This document shows, piece after piece, positions 1-5,134 of a stretch of 8,995 nucleotides of DNA. Position numbers and translations under genes: made by a program. The DNA comes from an uncultured Pseudomonadota bacterium (GTDB taxonomy: Bacteria > Pseudomonadota > Alphaproteobacteria > Rs-D84). The notes beneath the pieces are model-generated. The model searched no databases. It saw nothing but the letters and a program-made list of their open reading frames with translations, and had not been told where the DNA came from. Location: positions 1 to 8,995 of the forward strand of contig CAMVPZ010000031.1 in the NCBI GenBank assembly GCA_947169505.1, given 5' to 3'. Within the stretch, counting starts at the first letter, position 1. Every line of letters starts with the position of its first letter.

Positions 1-249
1 GAATTCACGATTCAAACAATTCATTGAATAAACTTTATTTAATTGTTCAATTAAATCAGGTCTGTTATTATTTGCAGCATTCATAATTTGATTGGCAATA
101 TTACGACAATCCGTCCTGCTCATCATCGAATGATTTATACGATTTGACCCATTAATAATATAACCAAATATTGCACCAATCAAAAACAGCATAACCATAC
201 CAATCACACCGTACACAGGATACATTTTTTTATTTTCTGTTTGTTTCAT
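1..249 (-). CDS. Small single-pass membrane protein, unknown function (3' part beyond window)
   Basis: This open frame starts at the ATG at 249 and reads without a stop through the left window edge, giving at least 83 codons. An AAGGAG ribosome-binding site (262-257) lies 7 nt upstream, and the start is only 21 nt after the lolD stop, so it is probably the last visible gene of the same operon. After a short polar, lysine-containing N-terminus there is one hydrophobic segment at about residues 10-33 (YPVYGVIGMVMLFLIGAIFG). A polar, Asn-rich, probably periplasmic region with two cysteines (in RTDCRN and MNCLN) follows. There is no lipobox and no type IV prepilin cleavage motif. I do not recognise the family. 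The reading frame, RBS and membrane segment are seen directly; topology and operon membership are inferred. Confidence 0.72.
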   Translation of the reverse strand, partial: MKQTENKKMYPVYGVIGMVMLFLIGAIFGYIINGSNRINHSMMSRTDCRNIANQIMNAANNNRPDLIEQLNKVYSMNCLNREF

Positions 250-270
250 GTTCTCTCTCCTTTTTCTTTA

Positions 271-981
271 TTATTTAACTATACCATTTTTAATAGTGAT
301 AATTCTATCGGCTTTTTTTGCCAAATTTTCATCATGCGTCACGAACAACATAGTCATTTTATTTTTGCGGACTAAATCCAACAACAAATCAAAAACATTC
401 GATGCGTTTTGTGGATCTAAACTTCCCGTTGGTTCATCAGCCAATAAAATTTCAGGATTATTAGCAATCGAACGAGCAATCGCAACACGTTGTTGTTCAC
501 CACCAGACATTTCTGCCGGATAATGCGATGCACGATGCGCAACATTTGCAGCCTTTAATAATTTCATAGCGACCGAACATGCAATATCTTCTTTTATTCC
601 ATTCGCCATCATTGGCAAAATCACATTTTCCAGTGCAGTAAAATCCGAAAGCAAATTATGTTTTTGATAAACAAAACCTATTTTTTTACGACGTAATAAT
701 GTGCGTGTTTCTTCATTGATTTTATCAATCGGCATACCATTTATGAAAATATCCCCGCTGGTTGGTTTATCTAATAATCCAACACATTGTAAAAGTGTAG
801 TTTTTCCCGAACCACTTTGTCCAACCAATGCAACAATTTCACCACGATATAAATCAAATCCACCACCATTTAAAACTTTTAATGGTTGACCACCTTCGAC
901 AAAAACTTTTTTAATATTGCGAACAGACATCACAATATCTTTTCTGGTTATTTTCGATAAAGAATTCAATATACTTGCCAT
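271..981 (-). CDS. lolD: LolD-type ATPase of the lipoprotein-releasing ABC transporter
   Basis: This 236-aa ABC ATPase should energise release of outer-membrane lipoproteins from the inner membrane to the carrier LolA. All nucleotide-binding motifs are intact: Walker A GQSGSGKT (about 54-61), Q-loop region after FVYQKHNLL, signature MSGGEQQRVA (158-167), Walker B ILLADEP (178-184), D-loop SLD (187-189) and H-loop His216. Its position 8 nt after a LolC/E-family permease gene supports LolD over related MacB or FtsE ATPases. I chose the ATG at 981 because AGGTG (991-987), overlapping the upstream TAG stop, sits 5 nt before it, which suggests translational coupling. The internal Met18 (VMSVRNIKKV) is closer to the usual family start, so the first 17 residues may be a lineage-specific extension. 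Family assignment is strong; the LolD name relies partly on context. Confidence 0.93.
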   Translation of the reverse strand: MASILNSLSKITRKDIVMSVRNIKKVFVEGGQPLKVLNGGGFDLYRGEIVALVGQSGSGKTTLLQCVGLLDKPTSGDIFINGMPIDKINEETRTLLRRKKIGFVYQKHNLLSDFTALENVILPMMANGIKEDIACSVAMKLLKAANVAHRASHYPAEMSGGEQQRVAIARSIANNPEILLADEPTGSLDPQNASNVFDLLLDLVRKNKMTMLFVTHDENLAKKADRIITIKNGIVK

Positions 982-989
982 TTATTCAC

Positions 990-2246
990 CTATTCATTTC
1001 TTAAAACTTCTACCGGATCTGTGTTTGCCGCTTTCCATGCTGGGTACAATGTTGCCAAGAAAGCCAACATTATCGCAATTACTGCAATACCAATAACTGT
1101 GGATGGTACCAATTTTGATGGCAATTCAGACAAAGAATATAATTCTGCCGGAAACAAATCACGCCCTGTTATAAATTGGAAAAATTTTCGTATCGGCTCA
1201 ATATATATCGCCATCAATACACCCAAAAAAGTTCCAAATGTTGCGCCAATTACCCCAATAGATGTTCCAGACAATATAAATATCTTCATCATAGATTTAC
1301 GTGATACACCAAATGTACGCAATACCGCTATATCTTTGTTTTTGTCTTTTACCAACATCACCAGTGAAGAAATAATATTAAATGCCGCCACAATAACTAT
1401 TAATAACAATATCAAAAACATAACATTAGATTCAACCTGAAGTGCACCTACAAAACCACGATTTAAATCACGCCAATCACGAATTATAAAACCTTCGGGC
1501 AACAACGCAGACAATGCTTTTACAACACGTTCGCTTTCTTCTGCATTGGTTAAAAACAAATCGATATGTGTCACAGAATTTTCAATATTCAAATATTTTT
1601 GCGCTGTTTCCAATGGCATAAAAATATATCCATTATCATATTCATACATCCCCATAAAAAACGAAGAAACAACCGGATAAGACATAATTCTTGGCATTGT
1701 TCCAAATGGCGTAGCCGTTCCACCATTGGCAGATATTAATGAAACCTTATCACCAGCCGTCACACGCAAATTTCGTGATAACGAAGAACCAATAATTAAT
1801 TCACCATCACCAACTTTGTCCAAACTTTTACCGTATACACGTGTTCCAGATTTTGTCTTTGATATTAAATCTGGCATTCTTATACCACGTACCATTGCCC
1901 CAGAATTATTTCCATGTGCAGATGCCATAATTTGTCCTTCGGCAATAGGCACCATTGATATAACATATTTTTCCACAACTTTATTTTGACGCATTTTATC
2001 CATCAAAAAATCATAGTCTGCAATTGTGCCATTTTGGTGGTATACAACAACATGTCCATTCATTCCAATAATACGGGAAAGCAATGTATCATGAAATCCA
2101 CCCATCACAGACATAACCACAATTAATGTGGCAACACCCAAAGTGATACCAATTAATGACACCCATGAAATAACAGAACCAAACCCACGTTTTTTCGCAC
2201 GTAAATACCGAAAAGCAATCTTTTTTTCCAAATTCGAAAACAACAT
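990..2246 (-). CDS. lolC: LolC/LolE-family lipoprotein-releasing permease
   Basis: This 418-aa inner-membrane protein has the LolC/E layout. An N-terminal helix (about 25-50, SWVSLIGITLGVATL and after) is followed by a large periplasmic domain (about 55-268) and three C-terminal helices (about 270-295, 320-346 and 383-405). It ends in the family-typical YPAWKAANTDPVEVLRNE. The N-terminus (IAFRYLRAKKRGFGSVISWV) is also characteristic. The periplasmic segment TPFGTMPRIMSYPV corresponds to the region that in LolC forms the Hook binding LolA; that mapping is inferred. Only one permease gene is visible next to lolD, where enterobacteria have both lolC and lolE. It may therefore act as a homodimer (LolF-like), although a second paralogue could lie elsewhere. 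It starts 10 nt after the secretin-like gene, with a weak GGGG element before the ATG. The C/E distinction cannot be made from this sequence. Confidence 0.93.
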   Translation of the reverse strand: MLFSNLEKKIAFRYLRAKKRGFGSVISWVSLIGITLGVATLIVVMSVMGGFHDTLLSRIIGMNGHVVVYHQNGTIADYDFLMDKMRQNKVVEKYVISMVPIAEGQIMASAHGNNSGAMVRGIRMPDLISKTKSGTRVYGKSLDKVGDGELIIGSSLSRNLRVTAGDKVSLISANGGTATPFGTMPRIMSYPVVSSFFMGMYEYDNGYIFMPLETAQKYLNIENSVTHIDLFLTNAEESERVVKALSALLPEGFIIRDWRDLNRGFVGALQVESNVMFLILLLIVIVAAFNIISSLVMLVKDKNKDIAVLRTFGVSRKSMMKIFILSGTSIGVIGATFGTFLGVLMAIYIEPIRKFFQFITGRDLFPAELYSLSELPSKLVPSTVIGIAVIAIMLAFLATLYPAWKAANTDPVEVLRNE

Positions 2247-2256
2247 TTTTACCCCA

Positions 2257-3588
2257 CTATTGATTTAAAAAGTCACGCAATTCTTCACCAGAAAGTTGTG
2301 TTGATTTTTGACCTGCATCTACAATAGAAATCAAACGAGGCGACATAAACACAACCAATTCAGCAAAAGGCGATATCAATGTTTCTGGCGTTGTCACAAA
2401 AGAATGTGTTGGAATACCAACAATCACATAATTATCACCAACACTGGATGGAATTGTAAACGAAGACAATTCTCCATTACTGGTCGATAGCACAATTTTC
2501 GCATCAATCTTTTTGTATCCGCCATAATTACCATATTTACCTGTTGCACCAATAATCAAATCTGTTTCCAATCTGTCTTCTTTGCTGCATTGACCAATAT
2601 CAAACCTTGATTGCCAACCGTTTGGAACAGCGAAAGTTCCCTGAGAAATCAAAACCATACTGGCCTGTCTTGATACAAATTCCTGCAAAGTTTTCGTGTT
2701 TATTTCCGGACTGACAACCAACGCACGTCCAACCACCCCAGGAATTGACATACGTATATTTTTATCCCCAAACGCAGGCAACATATTCATCCAAACAATT
2801 GCACTGTCTGTCTTTGGATAAACACGATAAACATCTATATCCCATGCCAAAACATATTTTTTTGAAGAAACATCTGTGATTATCTTAGCAACTTCACGTT
2901 CTGTTTGATAATCCCCATCAAAAACAACAGTCTTGTCTTGCCAATTCACCAATAAATTATGAATATCTGCCCCACGCATAGCGTCCAATATTGCCATAAT
3001 CATGGTTTCATCTTTTGGCATTTTTATCATCCATTTACCGTGTCCAGTCAAATGAATTTCGCCAAATTCTTTATCATAAGAATAATAAACCCGCCCCATT
3101 TTTGTCATCAATTCAACCGCATCAGTTAATGAACCAGTCGAAATTTCACCAGATATTTTTTCAAAAGTCGCCTGGTCTTCAACAATGCTAATATCTGTAT
3201 CAGCCAATAATTTTTCAAGCGCATCTTTTACATACAATCTTTTGAAATTATAATCAGACACTTTCAAATCAGGCAATGCATCACCAGTATCAAGACGAAT
3301 AATTTCTATTTTTTCCTCTGGGACAACCGAAACAACACTTTGATTATCCCAATTTACCGTACATCTTTTTGGTAAATCCAATGCAAAATGTTGCGCAGTA
3401 TCTGTTGTTAACGCAGCCTTTTTCGGGAAAATCGGCACAGAATTTTCATTTATAACGACATTTTCAACAACATTTATCGTATCATAAAGTTGTTGTTCAG
3501 GTTTTGGCTGTTTAACGCATCCAGCCATCATAAAAACACAAATCCCAGCCAATCCAAAGATTAGTTTTTTTACTATATTTTGTGCCAT
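2257..3588 (-). CDS. Secretin-like outer-membrane lipoprotein
   Basis: This is a 443-aa lipoprotein precursor with a Lys-containing N-terminus, a hydrophobic stretch and the lipobox MAGC, making Cys24 the lipidation site. Residues from about 105 (SDYNFKRLYVKDALEKLLAD) resemble a secretin N0/STN-type domain. Next, about 195-260 resemble an N1-like ring domain (LVNWQDKTVVFDGDYQTERE, then VLAWDIDVYRVYP). The C-terminal 150 residues resemble a secretin beta-domain: SQGTFAVPNGWQSRFDIGQ, alternating beta strands, and a final ELVVFMSPRLISIV, which matches the secretin ending (LLIFLTPR-type). Known relatives would be BfpB/PilN-type lipoprotein secretins, but this one is short and divergent. Pilus or secretion partners are not visible here. 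AAGGA (3599-3595) lies 6 nt before the ATG. It precedes lolC by 10 nt. The lipoprotein call is firm; secretin homology rests on remote motifs, and pore formation is inference. Confidence 0.68.
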   Translation of the reverse strand: MAQNIVKKLIFGLAGICVFMMAGCVKQPKPEQQLYDTINVVENVVINENSVPIFPKKAALTTDTAQHFALDLPKRCTVNWDNQSVVSVVPEEKIEIIRLDTGDALPDLKVSDYNFKRLYVKDALEKLLADTDISIVEDQATFEKISGEISTGSLTDAVELMTKMGRVYYSYDKEFGEIHLTGHGKWMIKMPKDETMIMAILDAMRGADIHNLLVNWQDKTVVFDGDYQTEREVAKIITDVSSKKYVLAWDIDVYRVYPKTDSAIVWMNMLPAFGDKNIRMSIPGVVGRALVVSPEINTKTLQEFVSRQASMVLISQGTFAVPNGWQSRFDIGQCSKEDRLETDLIIGATGKYGNYGGYKKIDAKIVLSTSNGELSSFTIPSSVGDNYVIVGIPTHSFVTTPETLISPFAELVVFMSPRLISIVDAGQKSTQLSGEELRDFLNQ

Positions 3589-3624
3589 TTTCTTTCCTTT
3601 TGTTATCTTTCGTTTATGATCTTA

Positions 3625-3948
3625 CTAGATATTCATAATTTTTTCAAATTCTTCCAGCGTCATTTCATAAATTGGTTTCTGGTTTGGGGTCACCAAACTT
3701 TTCACATTTTCAAACTGTTTTTCAAACAAATCCATCACAGATTGAATTTCTGGTGTAATTTTGGCACCCGCTTTTTTTAACCGATGACCATATTCTACAA
3801 TATATTCCAAAACATCTGCAGCAAAAAAACGTCCAACATAATTTTCCAGCGCAATCCCGCCCTTTTCAACACAAATCGCAGACAAAACACGTGTCATTTC
3901 ATTGTAAAAATTAGCCAATTTTACATAAGTTTGCAATGATAAAGCCAT
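3625..3948 (-). CDS. Hypothetical 107-aa helical cytoplasmic protein, first gene of the operon
   Basis: I do not recognise this family. The product is 107 aa with no signal peptide, lipobox or membrane segment. It looks largely alpha-helical, with amphipathic stretches such as YVGRFFAADVLEYIVEYGHR and IQSVMDLFEKQFENVKSL, and it ends in an acidic helix (MTLEEFEKIMNI). A single cysteine lies near residue 26. A strong AGGAG ribosome-binding site (3960-3956) stands 7 nt before the ATG, with a candidate promoter just upstream, so it is probably the leading gene of the operon. The secretin-like lipoprotein begins 36 nt downstream. Its placement suggests a link to envelope assembly or to the secretin-like protein, but no function can be assigned. 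The good RBS, the operon position and a complete frame opposed only by a short shadow frame make it a real gene. Confidence 0.75.
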   Translation of the reverse strand: MALSLQTYVKLANFYNEMTRVLSAICVEKGGIALENYVGRFFAADVLEYIVEYGHRLKKAGAKITPEIQSVMDLFEKQFENVKSLVTPNQKPIYEMTLEEFEKIMNI

Positions 3949-3974
3949 AATATTTCTCCTGTCCTATTTTTTAC

Positions 3975-4004
3975 ATTATAAAAACTATTGCCACAAGAAC
4001 GCAA
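3975..4004 (-). promoter_or_regulatory. Candidate sigma70 promoter for the minus-strand operon
   Basis: On the minus strand, TTGCGT (4004-3999) is followed after 18 nt by a perfect TATAAT (3980-3975). The predicted start, near 3968, gives a leader of about 20 nt that carries the AGGAG of the 107-aa gene. The -35 match is moderate (3 of 6). It shares the 75-bp divergent gap with the plus-strand promoter, whose -35 box lies inside this promoter's spacer. Confidence 0.55.
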
Positions 4005-4016
4005 TTAAATTATAAT
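3988..4016 (+). promoter_or_regulatory. Sigma70 promoter for the small lipoprotein gene; predicts a leaderless mRNA
   Basis: TTGCCA (3988-3993, 5 of 6 consensus) is followed after exactly 17 nt by TATAAT (4011-4016). The ATG of the lipoprotein gene begins 8 nt after the last base of the -10 box, so transcription should start at or within a base or two of the A of ATG. There is no Shine-Dalgarno: the bases before the ATG are all A and T. Confidence 0.75.
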
Positions 4017-4023
4017 ATAAAAT

Positions 4024-4404
4024 ATGAAAGTGAGATATTTATTTTTATTATTGGGGTTAACAGCATGTGCATCGGCTAATCGCGGCTCAATTGACGATGC
4101 TACAATATTGAATTGGGAAAACGATGCTGTCACAACAGAACAATTTGTTCGTGATCATAAATCTTGTCTTGGGATAAAAGACAAAAATTATGTTCCACGA
4201 TCAAGAATTGCAAAATTATTGTCCCCAAACCAAAGCGCACAAATGCCTGATTGGGACGGTCTTTGGGTGACTTTTCAATCAAATGAATATCGTGACGTGG
4301 GGCAACGTGCTTTACTTTCTGTTCCACGAAACGCATCTTCCAAAAGTGTCGGTTATTACCGCAAATGCATGTTAAAACGTGGATATTTATTACGCGGTAA
4401 ATAA
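4024..4404 (+). CDS. Small lipoprotein with C-terminal CM-x-x-RGY motif
   Basis: This 126-aa precursor has a short signal peptide (MKVRYLFLLLGL) ending in the lipobox LTAC, so Cys15 is the predicted lipidation site and the mature protein is about 112 aa. The layout is a Trp at 31, then an F-V-R-D-H-K-S-C48 helix, a proline-rich middle, and a C-terminal YYRKCMLKRGY with Cys115. This spacing (W, F-x-x-D-x-x-x-C, then Y-x-x-CM-x-x-RGY) resembles many small uncharacterised alphaproteobacterial lipoproteins; that comparison is from memory. Cys48 and Cys115 could form a disulfide. It is transcribed from its own promoter, predicted leaderless, with ftsQ starting 43 nt downstream. The residue after the lipid cysteine is Ala, not Asp, so outer-membrane sorting by Lol is expected. 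The biochemical role is unknown. Confidence 0.8.
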   Translation: MKVRYLFLLLGLTACASANRGSIDDATILNWENDAVTTEQFVRDHKSCLGIKDKNYVPRSRIAKLLSPNQSAQMPDWDGLWVTFQSNEYRDVGQRALLSVPRNASSKSVGYYRKCMLKRGYLLRGK

Positions 4405-4411
4405 AATTGTT

Positions 4412-4440
4412 TTGGTTATTATTTAAAAATGTGATATAAT
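4412..4440 (+). promoter_or_regulatory. Extended -10 promoter for ftsQ; predicts a leaderless mRNA
   Basis: TTGGTT (4412-4417) is followed after 17 nt by TATAAT (4435-4440), with the extended -10 dinucleotide TG at 4432-4433 (TGATATAAT). The ftsQ ATG begins 8 nt after the last base of the -10 box, the same distance as in the upstream lipoprotein gene. There is no Shine-Dalgarno before the ATG. This implies a start of transcription at or next to the initiation codon. Confidence 0.7.
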
Positions 4441-4447
4441 TAAAAAC

Positions 4448-5134
4448 ATGAAAAAATCCATACTGTTTTGGTTGTATTTTGTTTTGTCAATTATTTTGGC
4501 AATATATTTTGCTGTCCGTATTATAACCAGTCAAATGGGGCGTGGCCCGATATCAACCGTACAAAACATACAAACATATGGAACCAATGCAAAAGATGAT
4601 GAAATAATCAAAATGACATTGGGGGTATCAAATGGAACAGGGTTGCGCTCGGTCGATTTATACCAATTAAATAATCGTATTTCAAATATTCCCGGGGTAA
4701 AAAATTCATCTGTGCGCATATTACCAAACGGCGACATTGCTGTAAAAATTGAAAAACATAACGTGATTGCTACATGGACAGATGGTGCATATTATTACCC
4801 TCTTTCTGCAGACGGCACAAAAATAAATACCCCAAGCGAAGAACGCAATAATAATTCTATCGTTTTTCGTGGTGATTTGCCCGATAATTTAACGGACATT
4901 ATTGCCAGTTTATCATCTATATCAAAATATATTGATTATGTGAACATGGTTGAATCAAGACGTTGGAATATATACACAAAAAACGGTACAACAATATATT
5001 TACCTGAAAAAGACCCATCCGGCGCAATCAATAAAATCAAAGTATTAAATCAAACACATAAATTACTATCTCGAAAACTGGAAATAATTGATATGCGTGA
5101 CGGGGCAAGAATTTTGATCAAAGAACAAAAATGA
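4448..5134 (+). CDS. ftsQ: Cell division protein FtsQ
   Basis: FtsQ is a bitopic divisome protein that links early cytoplasmic components to FtsB/FtsL and the septal synthase. This 228-aa protein has a short cytoplasmic tip (MKKS), one membrane helix (about 5-27, ILFWLYFVLSIILAIYFAVR) and a POTRA domain. The POTRA domain (about 38-103) contains the family's DLYQLNNRISNIPGVKNSSV and VKIEKHNVIATW patterns. A beta domain follows, with YYYPLSADG and a C-terminal RRWNIYTKNG ... IDMRDGARILIK. The length is near the short end for the family, with very little cytoplasmic tail. Its TGA overlaps the next start as ATGA, which couples its translation to FtsA. The usual dcw neighbours (murB, ddl, murC) are not upstream; a lipoprotein gene is there instead. 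The start is supported by the promoter geometry. Confidence 0.9.
   Translation: MKKSILFWLYFVLSIILAIYFAVRIITSQMGRGPISTVQNIQTYGTNAKDDEIIKMTLGVSNGTGLRSVDLYQLNNRISNIPGVKNSSVRILPNGDIAVKIEKHNVIATWTDGAYYYPLSADGTKINTPSEERNNNSIVFRGDLPDNLTDIIASLSSISKYIDYVNMVESRRWNIYTKNGTTIYLPEKDPSGAINKIKVLNQTHKLLSRKLEIIDMRDGARILIKEQK

Noticed and set aside
191..208. Possible type IV prepilin signal in the truncated left-edge protein
   Set aside because: The hydrophobic segment lacks the Gly-Phe/Met-x-x-x-Glu cleavage pattern, so a plain membrane anchor is more likely.
1021..1440. Plus-strand open frame opposite the LolC/E permease
   Set aside because: It lies entirely antisense to a confidently identified gene, has no RBS, and has no recognisable domain. 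The same applies to the other plus-strand frames under lolD, lolC and uvrB.
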